Below are positions 22,111 through 32,784 of a stretch of 64,000 nt of DNA, one piece after another; position 1 is the first letter of the stretch; every line of letters begins with the position of its first letter. The notes beneath the pieces were generated by a model that was given only the letters and a program-made list of their open reading frames with translations, did no database searches and was not told the origin of the DNA. The position numbers were made by a program, and so were the translations under genes. Source of the stretch: Cladocopium goreaui (lineage: Eukaryota > Sar > Dinophyceae > Suessiales > Symbiodiniaceae); NCBI GenBank assembly GCA_947184155.2, contig CAMXCT020006334.1, positions 871,080 to 935,079 of the forward strand. Reading direction: 5' to 3'.

Positions 22111-22285
22111 CTTCATGTGTCAGCACTTTATCACGCATGGGACATGGGGATACTGTTCAGGATCTTAGCTCAGCTCTTTGGCCTCAAAGGCTACACAACC
22201 AAGATTCGACAACACATGCTTGAGCAGCTTCCTGAAGACCAGCTGCTGAAGATGCCTGAGACCACATCCCACTATATCATCAGGT
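22110..22285. other. Exon-like segment, strand unresolved
   Basis: The plus strand reads LYHAWDMGILFRILAQLFGL and beyond, with an AG acceptor and CAG|GTTGAA donor. The minus strand reads DIVGCGLRHLQQLVFRKLLK over the same bases, which would suit the surrounding minus-strand gene. I cannot decide between them. Confidence 0.35.
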
Positions 22286-22417
22286 TGAAATCATCACAAC
22301 CTTAATTAGACCGAAACAAATTTATTGTCGTACAGGTCTGGAGTGAAGTAGTTCAGAATCAATGAACCAGTGAAATAAAATAACAGCCATGCCAACCTGT
22401 TTTAATTTGAAGTCTAC

Positions 22418-22489
22418 CTCATAGCCAAGCCACTCCTTTGCCCAGTGTCGACAGAAGGTGCTCCGCATAGCTTGTATCTGCGACGGAAG
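22418..22489 (-). CDS. Transposase-like protein, upstream exon
   Basis: Between TTCCAG and a GT donor. Reads LPSQIQAMRSTFCRHWAKEW then LGYE (72 nt). This is the first exon I can support for this protein; the start codon was not found. Confidence 0.45.
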
Positions 22490-22532
22490 CTGGAAGGCGA
22501 GACCAGAAGTACAAGTGGTGGATCTCATATAT

Positions 22533-22613
22533 TGACTGCTGATCAGTGATAGGTTCAAATTAAATTCAAAAGTGACTGCTGATCAGTGATAGGTTCAAAT
22601 TAAATTCAAAAGT
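22533..22613. repeat. 40-bp tandem duplication
   Basis: TGACTGCTGATCAGTGATAG plus the following 20 bases occurs twice in direct succession without change. Confidence 0.95.
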
Positions 22614-22999
22614 TTTTTTTTTCCCATGCGTCTCTTCAGGTTTCACGAGATCTCAGGAAACAGGTGCAAATCGAGCGACCTCCACAAGCTGTCACCACTG
22701 CTATGCAATGTCAGTAGACTGCATTGCGCAGTTCCCTTGTCCCGGGGCCGAGGCTAAGAGCTCTTAAACCAGTAAAAAAAAAAAATGGTTCAATGTAGAT
22801 CGATTTAAATACAATTTGATTAAGTGTTTGAAATTTATGTTGAAAATTGTTAAATGGAGATATGTTTCCAACTGGCCTCATCCCAGGTTCCTACCAAGAC
22901 AGTTATATGTACAGGCCCTGCTCGAAATCTAAGCACCACATCTCTCCACATTCATTTAAACAAAACTCATGGCTGCCAGGCGCAGGGTCAACACCCTAG

Positions 23000-23175
23000 T
23001 CACTTGGAGGGTGCTGCTGATCCCTTTGCCTTGGCCTTAGCCTTTGATTTGGCCTTTGGCATCAAACTTTTGACAGTTGCAGCGGCCGATTTGTAAGACG
23101 ACACTGCTGCCACAAGTCCTTGGGTCAATTCAACCAGCGTTGTCTCCTCTGATCCACGCGCCATCGCAGCCTGCA
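23000..23175 (-). CDS. Large element-encoded protein, C-terminal exon
   Basis: Begins after GTTGCAG|G and reads AAMARGSEETTLVELTQGLV, then AAVSSYKSAAATVKSLMPKA, then a Lys/Ala tail (KSKAKAKAKGSAAPSK) and a stop at 23000-23002. A basic tail suggests nucleic-acid binding or a nuclear signal (inference). This ends the gene whose exons run from about 27.4 kb. Confidence 0.65.
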
Positions 23176-23289
23176 ACGACAGAGGATAGACATGTAAAAC
23201 AATAACTTCAGAACATGTGTGGGTTGTTCACTTAAATTGAGGTCACTGAAAGTTGTTTCATTGTTGACTACTAATAATTAGTCAGTACT

Positions 23290-23420
23290 GTATTTGTGAT
23301 GATCAGGTTGTCCCATGCCTCCAATTTGCTACGTTCACCCTCAAGTTTCTTAACGTGGGTCTCAACATCGGACAAAGCTGCAGTCTTCATAGCTTCCGGC
23401 CTAGGCCAGTTCATCTTTCG
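23290..23420 (-). CDS. Same protein, coiled-coil-like exon
   Basis: Reads MNWPRPEAMKTAALSDVETH, then VKKLEGERSKLEAWDNLII. Charged heptad-like pattern; unknown function. Confidence 0.55.
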
Positions 23421-23559
23421 GTGGCTGGCGAATGTGAATCATATATCAACATGAGCATGCAGGGGCCCTCAGACCCAGACACACCAGCTTTGGTGAGCAC
23501 TGGGGCCCAACCTTGGATGACGCAGATTATATGAATATATTCATATATATGTTTATCAT

Positions 23560-23982
23560 TCATTCATGCCAGCCCTCCACATATCAATATCAATACATGT
23601 ATACAATGATGCAGGTAGGTATGACTCTAATTCTTCCAAGAAGCTTTTTCCTTCGAGAATCATGGCAGACGCTTGCTGCATAGCCTCAGATGCTTCGAGC
23701 AGTGGTATGTTTGAAATCACATCTGTAATTCCTGTGTCGCAACTGTTCTCCACACCCAGCATTAACATGATCCCAAGTAACTCCTTTGGCTTGCTGTTCT
23801 GCCGTCTTTGCCTTCGGTGGCCTTTTCGATTCAGCATCTCTGTTCCCTGCGTTTGGCTTGGGCTTGGGGGTTGGTGTCTGAGGTCGATTTGTGTTGCCAG
23901 ATCCACTAGGCGCCGCTGGATCAAGAAGGGTGGGCGTCTGGAACGAGTTGGGCACAACATTCAACGGATTTGTCCTGAGCAA
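23560..23982 (-). CDS. Same protein, exon with a frameshift
   Basis: The first part reads NPLNVVPNSFQTPTLLDPAA, then a Pro/Lys-rich stretch to KTAEQQAK. Protein-like sequence then continues one frame over as ELLGIMLMLGVENSCDTGIT, VISNIPLLEASEAMQQASAM and LEGKSFLEELESYLPA. The frame change lies at about 23780-23800. It is either a real inactivating indel or a base-calling error. Confidence 0.5.
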
Positions 23983-24074
23983 TGCATTAAAATCAACACA
24001 ATGTATGGGGAAATGTTGAGAGACGAGAATTAATTACATAGTTTCAGGCCTATAATATTTTGTGATGCTTATGC

Positions 24075-24230
24075 TGTCTTGCTAGTGATGCTGTGGTAAA
24101 ACTGAGATATGAACATCATGCTGCCAGCATGTGCGTTGTCGATAGCGGCTTCCTTCGCAATCTCAACAGATTGGGTCACCCTTGTCGCTGATGTTTCAGA
24201 CGTAGAGTTCCAGCACAGATACATTTTCAG
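24075..24230 (-). CDS. Same protein, exon
   Basis: Reads ELKMYLCWNSTSETSATRVT, QSVEIAKEAAIDNAHAGSMM, then FISQFYHSITSKTA. Recalled as part of a multicopy dinoflagellate family; function unknown. Confidence 0.5.
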
Positions 24231-24330
24231 CTCCTGATCAGCTCAGTGCAAGGTATGATATATATATATATACCATCGATCATATGTTTGGTGACATTAA
24301 CATGTATTTTGACCATGGTTTCACTGCAAG

Positions 24331-24388
24331 ACAGCTGAGATGGGCACCGGGGCATCAGGGTTCATCTGCCATTGTCCATCCTTTTCCT
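24331..24388 (-). CDS. Same protein, short exon
   Basis: Between TGCAG|G and a TGCAGTGAAA end. Reads EKDGQWQMNPDAPVPISAVL. Confidence 0.4.
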
Positions 24389-24539
24389 GCAGCAAATCAA
24401 GTGGTGTAATAGATCTATATATATATATTTCTATATCTATATATATATATAATATATATATGAATGATATATACAATATATATGTAGTACTACTAGCTAG
24501 TGTAATATATCTATATATATTGAAAAGCATACTCTGAAC

Positions 24540-24655
24540 CCACCCCTGTGGTCTGTCGTGGTTTCCCTTTGTCCTTGGAGCTAATGATTCCATCGACCAA
24601 GGCCAAATTCTGATGGTACTTCTTCAGAAGGTCCTCAGAACACAGTTTCTTTCCT
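24540..24655 (-). CDS. Same protein, exon
   Basis: Reads RKKLCSEDLLKKYHQNLALV, then DGIISSKDKGKPRQT. TA-rich intron on its 3' side. Confidence 0.5.
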
Positions 24656-24865
24656 CAATATTATCCAGTTCATGTCGGCTGTATGTTAACAAGCAATACA
24701 TATATATATATAGTTATTCCCCAAACTGATAGTAATCAGCATTCAAACAAGCAACACAAATAGAACACAACACATGCACCACAACACTGTGACCAACTAG
24801 TGACTTGTATTATTAACTTCTGCAGTGCAATCAAGCTGCGTCACGAGACATCAGTGCATACTCAC

Positions 24866-24967
24866 CTCTGCGTTCATGATCTCTCTCCGCACGAAGACTG
24901 GCCAGCAGTGTGCTGGCACTCCAGTTTTCATTGCATTGACAAAATTCTTCAAACAGCTGCCATCGTT
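24866..24967 (-). CDS. Same protein, exon
   Basis: Between GATGGCAG and GCAGAG|GTGAGTATG. The frame that fits the splice sites reads LFEEFCQCNENWSASTLLAS then LRAERDHERR. I recall this pattern from a dinoflagellate multicopy family. Confidence 0.55.
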
Positions 24968-25069
24968 CTTGGTGGCTCGCTTTGCCACCTCATGGTCAAT
25001 ACATGAAAGCAAAACCACAAGGAAACTGTGCAGCATGAGCAGCTGCTGATGTAGAACCATGTTTGTTCT

Positions 25070-25142
25070 GGAAGTACAACCAATTTATTCAAGGCACCTT
25101 TGGCCTTGATCTCCTTCCATTTGCTTGAAATCTCAGGTGGAC
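25070..25142 (-). CDS. Same protein, exon
   Basis: Reads CPPEISSKWKEIKAKGALNK and joins naturally to LFEEFCQCN of the next exon. Confidence 0.5.
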
Positions 25143-25245
25143 ACTTCTCGCCTCAGATTGCGAATTTACCAAAGCCATGCTGACAACATATCTGTGAACA
25201 AAGTTGCGATGGCAGCAACAAAGAACAAACTATTGATATCGAGGT

Positions 25246-26359
25246 GCTGGTCACCGATCTGTGAAATCGCATGTAGCTGTTCCGTAAAGCAGCCTTTGCT
25301 TCTGCATCATCAGAAGCTGGGCTCTCCGAAGACTGACCACCATCTCCAGGACCAGGCAATGCAGGTGAGGCATGGGCCACGGAAGTCGGGGTTGCAACTT
25401 CTGTTGCTGGCGCAGGGCTCTCCAAAGCTGGTGGTGTTGGCACCAAAGGCTTGACTTCAACATTCCCTGCAGCATCAACAGTGAGGTCAATTGCTGCTGC
25501 AGCATGTGCCGAAGGCTCTCTTGCTGGCTTCGAACTGGCTGTAGAAACAACACTGGAGGTAGACGGAGTGACCAGCTTGACTGATGGGCTAAGTGTCAAG
25601 CCAGCCTTCACTGCAGCATCTGGTGCCATGGGGATCCAAACATCTTGAAGAACACCAGCCAACTCCATCACAACAGAGGTGTGTCCAGGCATTTCCTGGG
25701 GAGCAATGCTACGGTTCAAATCCAAGGTTGTCTTGCGCAGAAGGCAGGCATGAACATCAGACGCCTGGGGCACAAAAGATTTCATCCTTTTGCCATCACT
25801 ACTCGCTTCAGAAGCAGCATCGCTGTTTGATCCACCAACATTTTCCACGTCCTTCTCAGCATTGGGTCCATCCACAGGGACAGGTTCATCAACCTTGTCA
25901 ACAGGCTCGGACTCGTCTGGAAGTCTGTCAGGTTCCTCAGCAATGCCAGCAAACAAAGCTTCTTCGGCAGCTGATGTCTGAGTGGGTCCTGTAGCATCAG
26001 TGCCTTCTTCCACATCAGCAAGGCCAACATGATGGGCATGTGCTTCAACAGATTCTGCAGCAGCAACTTCTGCAGCACCATCAGCAACCAACGCCCCACT
26101 GCCACCTGCTGGAGCAGCAGGTACAGGCGTCACAGGCCGTTTGAATTTGGACCAAAAGTTCCGGTAGGCAGGCACCCACATTCTCTAAATCCTTCTGGGT
26201 TGAGTCAGAGCCATCCACAAGAGGCCGTTTGCAAGATTCACTGGCTGGTGGTGGGGAAGCTGGTGAATGGCCCTGCTGTGACTTGACAAGATTCTCCATA
26301 AAGTCACCCAGGCATGCTGGGTTTGCCAGGAACACCGGGTTCTGCGCCAATTGCATCAT
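25246..26359 (-). CDS. Same protein, large Ala/Pro-rich exon, frameshifted
   Basis: The 5' part (26359-about 26180) reads MMQLAQNPVFLANPACLGDF and on to DSTQKDLENVG. Protein-like sequence then continues in the next frame from AYRNFWSKFKRPVTPVPAAP through an acidic, Ala/Pro/Ser-rich linker of about 290 residues to KAALRNSYMRFHR near 25250. A one-base change at about 26160-26185 separates the two. The low-complexity middle looks disordered; the ends look folded. Unknown function. Confidence 0.55.
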
Positions 26360-26629
26360 CGCATCATGAACCTGAAGGCTGAATGTAAGAAAGAAACACT
26401 CCCTAGCATCAAACCTTCAAGAACTGTGTGAGTACAATGCTGATTGCAATGGCAAAGGTTGACTTGACACAAAAAAGAAACCTATGAAAATTCACAACAG
26501 CAGCTTTGTATTCAATATATACAAAACCAAACATGATCACTGGGTGGCTATATAGTTCGGTATAACCCCCATTATATTCATGTACTGTTAATTCTCTCCC
26601 AGGTATATACCAATTTTATCGAAAGAAAC

Positions 26630-26735
26630 AAGTAGTTTGGCCAAGATGCATTCGGTGGGCAGGCCAATGCAGGCATTGGAACAACCTTCGAGGGCATCGC
26701 TGGCAGAGGCGGCAGCTCTGGAGGGGGCATAGCCT
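26630..26735 (-). CDS. Pro-rich exon
   Basis: Reads MPPPELPPLPAMPSKVVPMP, then ALACPPNASWPNYL. Part of the same minus-strand series. Confidence 0.45.
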
Positions 26736-26944
26736 CGAAGCAGCATGTTGGTCATTAATATAATGTACCCCGCTTGCTATCAGATTGTAGTTTCTTGGAG
26801 TAGCAGCAACACACATCGACCACAATTATCACTGCATGTATTGTCTAAGGGCTATATGTTGAGTATATATATATAGCATTATTTTCAATATATGCATATA
26901 TATATGATATGTTATATTATATAATTGAAGTAGTTATATATAGT

Positions 26945-27035
26945 TGACCAAGGAGCAGCTAAGGGTTCAGGGACAGCTTCATTTGGTAGTGTCTCTGCAT
27001 CTTCCAAGGCCACAGTAAGCGGTCCACCTGCCCCA
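26945..27035 (-). CDS. Short acidic exon
   Basis: Reads GPLTVALEDAETLPNEAVPE, then PLAAPW. TA-rich introns on both sides. Confidence 0.35.
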
Positions 27036-27114
27036 GCATATGATTGGCTTGTCTAGGGCTAGGTCAAGGAAACCCCTGTGGCAGTGGGTTGTGTTGTTAC
27101 ATGTATTGTGTTGC

Positions 27115-27453
27115 TACCTGGCCTGGGGACTCGTCCATGTGTGTATCGGCAGTCACCACAGCATTAGGTTCAGCAGAAGGTGTCCCAACATCTCCAAACA
27201 AGTCAACTGGCTCAACTGGCTGAACTGGCTGAACTGGTTCAACTGGCTCAACTGGGGCAACTGGTGTTGTCTCTGAACCAGAAACAGTTGAGGGTGTAGT
27301 CACAGACATGTGCCGCTTGGGATCAGGGGTCACTGTGCTCACAGAACCAGGGTTGGGACTCTTCTTCAATGGTCGCTTCGAAGCCATAGGTGGCGGTGTT
27401 GCCAATAGTGCCAATGCCCGTCTCCTTGTTCCAGCTTCCAGTGCGTTGTCCAT
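27115..27453 (-). CDS. Possible first exon of the large protein
   Basis: Begins with Met (MDNALEAGTRRRALALLATP), then PMASKRPLKKSPNPG and a PVEPVQPVQPVEPV repeat, ending near MDESPGQ. KRPLKK resembles a nuclear-localisation signal. It starts with ATG and has the same composition as the 25.2-26.4-kb exon, so it may be the N-terminus. Confidence 0.5.
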
Positions 27454-27730
27454 TGCCTAAGTTGTTGTGCCAGTTAGCTGTCATGGTGTCACATTAAGTA
27501 ATGTTTAAGAAAACTATCAAAAGACGTTTATACAACATGAGTAATCTGGCACTGCTGAAACTGATTGGGGTTGTTGCCTAAGGGAATTCAAATCATAAAA
27601 GCAATTAGGCCGAGTATCTGCTTGCATATCAGTGTCCAGCGAGTCTTGACTCATGGCTAAACTAGCAAGTCCAAGGTTTTTTCTGATCAGTTTAATGACC
27701 TGGAGCCTGAAAACCTATAGGCAGTTTGGG

Positions 27731-27894
27731 AAATCACGCAAAATCACGCGAAATCACGCTGATGGTTTTCACATGTGAGTTTTGTTCGTGAATGTCAGTT
27801 CCTGGGGCCTACATTCATAGAAATGTAGGTCCCCAGGGGCTACATTCACATGTGAACCCTCCTGTTTTTCACGCAAAATCACGCGAAATCACGC
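27731..27894. repeat. Hairpin element flanked by CACGCAAAATCACGCG repeats
   Basis: TTCACATGTGAG...GTGAATGTCAGTTCCTGGGG (27768-27808) is inverted in the right half (CCCCAGGGGCTACATTCACA TGTGAA). The hairpin is bracketed by direct copies of ATCACGCAAAATCACGCGAA at 27734 and 27868. It is related to the two ends of the large block. Confidence 0.7.
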
Positions 27895-28114
27895 GGCATC
27901 ACGGCCATCCTGTGAAGGCCTATTGGTGGCAGCCATATGTTTCTGGCATGTCAGGAACCCCAGAAGTGGCAAATGGGAGGCAGCATGTAGCATATATCGC
28001 ACTTTCAAACACCTAATTAGGTTAATATATAATTTCCAATCACCTCCCGGCATCTGGAGATTTAATTACAAATTTGAGAAATGATGCATGCATCACAAAG
28101 GTAAATTATTGGAA

Positions 28115-28450
28115 GGTACAAAGCGACCAGCTGCAGCTTCTTGTTTTAAGAAGTCCCTCAGCTCACCAAGTTCTGCATGTTTCCAATCAAAAGGTGGCAC
28201 CTGAGCAACAACACGAATGCCAATGTTAAGACAATACGTCCATAAATATGCTGGCACACAATCAACTCGATGATCATGTTTGTGCAATAAATAGCTAACA
28301 TGTAGGCATGTTGTGACTTGAATCTAATTGAACCAGGGTACCAGTGGACTCATGGATGCAAGATCAGCAGCTGATATCGGCATATCGAGTTCAGGTAGAA
28401 CACCACGGTCCTTGGAGAAACTTCTTGGGGCACTGCATCATCAAGGAACT
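28115..28450 (-). CDS. Two exon-like segments, unknown product
   Basis: 28115-28200 follows CAG|G and reads VPPFDWKHAELGELRDFLKQ, then EAAAGRFVPS. 28345-28425 follows TGCAG and reads RSFSKDRGVLPELDMPISAA, then DLASMSPL before a GT donor. The opposite strand of the second also has a long open frame (ALHHQGTLAIIADTCYDCAA), so its strand is not certain. Confidence 0.4.
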
Positions 28451-28599
28451 CTGGCAATAATTGCTGACACATGCTATGATTGTGCTGCACACTACAGCAC
28501 CACCCAGAAGCCCGGCAAACTGTGCCAGCAGTTGGTGCAATTTGAACTATGTGGCCACCTGGACATCAACAAGATGCTGATTCTCATGAAATGCATTTA

Positions 28600-28920
28600 A
28601 GAATATATATATAATATATATATATATATATTTATATTATATATATAGTAATATATACATATATATATACCGCTGAACATACATACATATATATATGTGT
28701 TGACATTCAATATACATTTTTTGGTATATTATTATAGTTAAGTTATACGTACACATATTATATATTATTTTATAATATATATATATTAATAAGATATATA
28801 GTACTGTATATATATATATATACATATTATTATAATTTATAATTAGATTGTAAGTTATATATATATATATATTATTAAATATTATTATATAATATATTAC
28901 TGTATGACGTAAATCATAAT
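28600..28920. repeat. TA-rich microsatellite intron
   Basis: Dense TATATA, ATTATT and TACATA tracts; no coding. Confidence 0.9.
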
Positions 28921-29139
28921 TCCAACTGCCAGGTTGCCATATATTCAATATGACGGCTGGCAATCCACTCAGCAAATAGTTGGGGATATTCAGCTGATCG
29001 TCGAAGAGATGGCCCACCACTCCTGGGTACAAGGGGAAGAAGAAACATACAGTGTGGGCACTGTGAGTCACTATGAAATCGAAAAGAAACCAGTGATAAT
29101 ATCTTCAAAATCCAATCACCTAAGCCCCCCACACTCTGT

Positions 29140-29445
29140 TGTTGCCTGATCTATCGATGTACTTGTTGACCATTTTCACAGTGCTATCACCAGCATAGCA
29201 AGGTAGGGCATCCTTTAAGTCCTTTGACATCTTGGATTCAAGGTTGTCAATCCATTTCCTCAGAGCAAATGAGCAGGCCGCAGGCTGGTTTAGTTCAATC
29301 CAATCCCTGTTAGTGTCCAGACCATGATCCAATTGCAGCAGTACCTTGACATATATCAATATGCGCATATATTGAGCATCCAACGGGCTTCCCAGTAGCC
29401 ACGAAGGTTTAGGACTCTGGTGTCCATACAAGCCCATCCAACTTG
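29140..29445 (-). CDS. Exon, multicopy dinoflagellate family
   Basis: About 100 open residues: PSWMGLYGHQSPKPSWLLGS, then PLDAQYMRILIYVKVLLQLD, then SFALRKWIDNLESKMSKDLK and CYAGDSTVKMVNKYIDRSGN. I recall the (F/W)MGxxGHxxPKPxxLL block as lying downstream of the methyltransferase-like motifs in related proteins; catalytic role unknown. Confidence 0.6.
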
Positions 29446-29947
29446 GTTGTCCGGGATGGTTAAACTGTTACACAAAGCAACACCAACACACAGATCAGCG
29501 CAGAACAGCAGCACTAACTAGAATTGAAGTTTGAGTTCAAAGGTTTTGCATTCATGGCAGACAACTTGATAGTGCTAAATTAAATCAAAACACAATCTTC
29601 GGAAACGAGCTCGTCCGGGTCCATCCCCCATCGCCGCAATGATGTGCTGGACATAGGGGATAACAGCCAGCAAACTCGAGCCCGGCTGTTCTACCTCAGG
29701 TGGGGCAAGAGTGGCTCATTGATGAGGATGCAGACTGCATGGTTCGGAACCCTGGAACCTGAATGATTGTTTATCACTTATACAGTTGGTTCATATTATT
29801 TTACGGGGTGTATATGTATATATATATATATATTATAAACATATATATATGTAATATGGGAATATTAATGATATGCAATATAAGAACAACACTTGCAGTG
29901 CACTCACAGACTTTTTTCATCCACCGTCGAAGCCATATGTTGTGCTG

Positions 29948-31665
29948 TCATGACGGCGAAGTTCGGTTGCCACCCAATCGCATCATGAGTTCTGTGTAGG
30001 GATCCTGCACTTGCACCTCTTCATAGACATCATCTTCCATATCATTGGCATCACGTTGTTCAGCAAATTGCTGAGCAATGACATGACCAGGTGGTGGGCA
30101 CGTCGGGGGGGCTGGAACCTTTTCTGCTTCTGCTCCGGGATGCACTGGGCTGACCCTTGGTGGTACAGGCATGGCCTTGGGCTGTGGTGGAGGCATGGAC
30201 TTGGGCGGTGGCACTACATGTCCTTTTTTGGGTTTCATGGCATCATCAGAGCCACCCTCCTCATCATCATCATCATCTTCACCATTGTCTTTTTGGGAAC
30301 CTTCTGGATTACCGGATTGTCCACATTGTCCATAGTAACCGGCCATCCAGGTTTCCCATTCATTCCCAGTCCATGGACCTGCATTCCATGATTGCCAGTC
30401 CTCAATGGTCCACGGTCCTTGATTCCAGCGTGACCAGTCTTCGGTGCTCCATTGTTCTTCATTGTTGTTAGATGTTGCTGGTCCTCTCCAAGAGACACTT
30501 TCAAAGATGACACCACCTCCATGATGATGGCTATCCTCCTCCTGGTTGTCGGTGTTGTTGGTGTCGTCGTTTCTGTTCCATGGTGGCGGTGATGGCGATG
30601 GATATGGTGTGTCCGGTGGTGCTTCTTTGGGTGGTGGTAATGGTGGTGGTGGTAGAGGAGGCCGAGGTCCAGCTGTCATCGGGATATATGGCATCGGCAC
30701 CCTGATGTAGACAGCGTTTTTCTGAACTCCTTGTCCAAGCGTTGAGGCAATGAAAGAAGGAGGAGGTGTGTCGTAAGTCTTGAAGCCAATATAGCCCGAG
30801 TTGAAGAGGTCGTTGTTCAAGGTCGGAGGCTTCATTCTGGCCTTCAACCATTGAAGTTCCCACGCCTGTCTCTGTACCACAGGTCCGCACCACCAAGACA
30901 AGTGGTTGTGGTGGGGATTCTCAATCCCTTGATGAGGTGGCGTCTCATCCCCCTGCAGTTCCATGGTGGCCTCAGCCTGTGGTGCAGCTGCATGTGCATC
31001 ATCGAATGATGGGCGGCTGCCTGAAGCCAATGGTTTTTCTTCTGCTTCTGCTCCTTCTTTGTCAGGTGGGGTTGGCACTCCATCCACGAAACCAGGCTGA
31101 TCTCTGATCTCTGTTTTTTGCCTCTTGCGTTCTGGTTCAGTCTCATCTTTGTGCTCCTGCTGGCCATCCAGTGTCTCCATATGATGCCCTTGATCCCGAT
31201 CCTGCGTTGAAGGTTGACTCTTGGAGTCTGTGTTGCCCTTCTCCACCTCATTTGTCGAAGATTTACCCTTGGAGCCCTTGTTGCCCTTCTCCACCTCCTT
31301 TGTCGAAGATTGACTCTTGGAGTCGTCCTTGTTGCCCTTCTCCACCTCCTTTGTCGAAGATTGACTCTTGGAGTCCTTGTTGCCCTTCTCCACATCCTTT
31401 GTCGAAGGTTGACTCTTGGAGTCCTTGCTGCCCTTCTCCACGTCTTTTGTCGAAGATCGACTCTTGGAGTCCTGTTTCTCTTTCTCCAATGCATCATCTT
31501 GCACTGAAGCTGGTTTCTGGGAGACCTTTTTGACCTTGTCCTTGTCCTTGCCAACGTTTTTTTTTCCTTGTCCCGTGTTTTCTTTTCCTTTTTCAGTGCC
31601 CCACTAGTACTGCCATGTTTCTTGCCGCCTCTCTGCTGTGAAGGTGATGTTGAGCTCTTTGCCAT
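29948..31665 (-). CDS. Lys-, Pro- and Trp-rich protein with one frameshift
   Basis: ATG at 31665 starts MAKSSTSPSQQRGGKKHGST and a basic stretch. A 9-T run at 31557-31565 (plus strand) breaks the frame. One frame over, Lys-rich sequence continues (KNVGKDKDKVKKVSQKPASV) into six 16-17-residue repeats (DSKSQSSTKEVEKGNK). Then come NLS-like KRQK, a Pro run (LPPPPLPPP), Trp-rich repeats of the type GPWTxEDWxSWNxGPW, an acidic run (NGEDDDDDEEGGSDD) and a stop at 29948, about 570 residues in all. It looks like a disordered nuclear protein. Whether this is its own gene or an internal exon of a longer one is unclear. A hydrophobic stretch upstream of the chosen Met is probably chance. Confidence 0.6.
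31215..31480. repeat. 48-51-bp coding tandem repeat, about 6 copies
   Basis: Plus-strand unit TTGTCGAAGATTGACTCTTG followed by GAGTCCTTGTTGCCCTTCTC. In-frame on the minus strand, it gives the KDVEKGNKDSKSQSST repeats. Confidence 0.9.
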
Positions 31666-32039
31666 GATGCACACTAGTGCACAGCACAGGGTGAACAGTT
31701 TGAAAACACACACCAAAAAAACTGACTAGTTCATGATAGTGTTCATGATAGTGCTGGAGTGTCTGGTTTGCTGGTGCTGATGATGTTGTTGCTGCTATGT
31801 AAACTGTGTATTCTGGTTCAGGCTGATGCTTTCCGATGAATCTAGATATAACATAATGATATTATATATATACTATTTATTGCATGGACCACAGCATGTG
31901 TGCCTTCACACAACCGATGCGCACCCTGATCCCTATAGATTTGATCTGTTCACATGGCTACATGTCCCGCATACACATAGGGGTCAGCAACAGTATATGT
32001 ATCGTTTCAACCGATGTATGTCATGTCCACCCCAGACCC

Positions 32040-32250
32040 TCTTAGCTGCCAAGCTGCCGTGAAGAACACGTTGATAGAAATGCATATCAGCAGTATTAGG
32101 CTGAATCGAGCTATCAGCAGATTGGAAACCTGCACCAGTACTTGGCCTCAGCTCACAACACCAGCTACAATCAATGTAATTATGTTGAGTCCATGCACCG
32201 AATACATAGCAAGAATCAGCACAAGCTTGAGGTATATGGGAACAATAATA
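32040..32250 (-). CDS. Possible exon(s) after the methyltransferase-like block
   Basis: One frame reads LVLILAMYSVHGLNIITLIV, then after GTGCAG|G VSNLLIARFSLILLICISIN. Hydrophobic, possibly the helix that follows the PC motif in the family; boundaries are weak. Confidence 0.3.
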
Positions 32251-32462
32251 TATTGAATCCAAGCCACCTGGATGCCCCATGTAGCACAAGTGCCTATAGT
32301 GGGTCCCCGAGGACATGAAGATGAACCTTAGATGAATTTGTCTTCAGGATACAGTTACAAGTTGTTTGTTATATGCATGTGCAGCAGCTGAAGTAGTGTT
32401 TGTAGTTGTGGCCACACTGCATGTAGGAGGCATGTTACTTTCGCTTGCAACTAAAACAAGAC

Positions 32463-32603
32463 CAAGAAACCCATTGCATGGATGGCCTGCATGAAGAAGT
32501 CCCCCACTCTTGATCCGCAGGCAATCCCTGATAGATACCACCAGCCCCTGTAGCGTAGTAAGGTCATTTTGAGCACCAGGACGATGCTCTTTGTCAAACC
32601 ACT
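32463..32603 (-). CDS. Cytosine-methyltransferase-like exon (PC motif)
   Basis: Reads WFDKEHRPGAQNDLTTLQGL, VVSIRDCLRIKSGGLLHAGH, then PCNGFLG before a GT donor. The acidic FDKEH, D-x-TT-x-x-G and GGLL-x-x-x-x-PCxxF series resembles motifs II-IV of C5-cytosine methyltransferases, with PC as the catalytic loop. Dinoflagellates carry such domains in transposons. Activity cannot be inferred, since motifs VI-X were not identified. Confidence 0.5.
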
Positions 32604-32784
32604 GCCTTGGAAGGGATTGGGCTAGCACTCAAAGCAACAACACCATATCTGATATACATACTATATTCAGATCAACCACACAGAGACCAAGTAAGAACCC
32701 AACGTAGGTCTGCCTCGCCGACCTAAGGATCCAATATATCAATATGAAATTCATGCATACATACATATTGATCATACATATCAT

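Noticed and set aside
28328..28600. Plus-strand 90-codon frame (ALHHQGTLAIIADTCYDCAA)
   Set aside because: Attractive by composition, but the surrounding gene is on the minus strand and minus exons with splice sites overlap it; left unresolved rather than called.
31171..31533. Plus-strand Pro/Ser/Cys repeat frame
   Set aside because: Antisense of the KDVEKGNK repeats, which have coding-like context on the minus strand.
31665..31716. Signal peptide MVCVFKLFTLCCALVCI on the Lys-rich protein
   Set aside because: It lies upstream of a better Met (MAKSS) and would send a plainly nuclear-type protein into secretion; likely intron or leader sequence read by chance.
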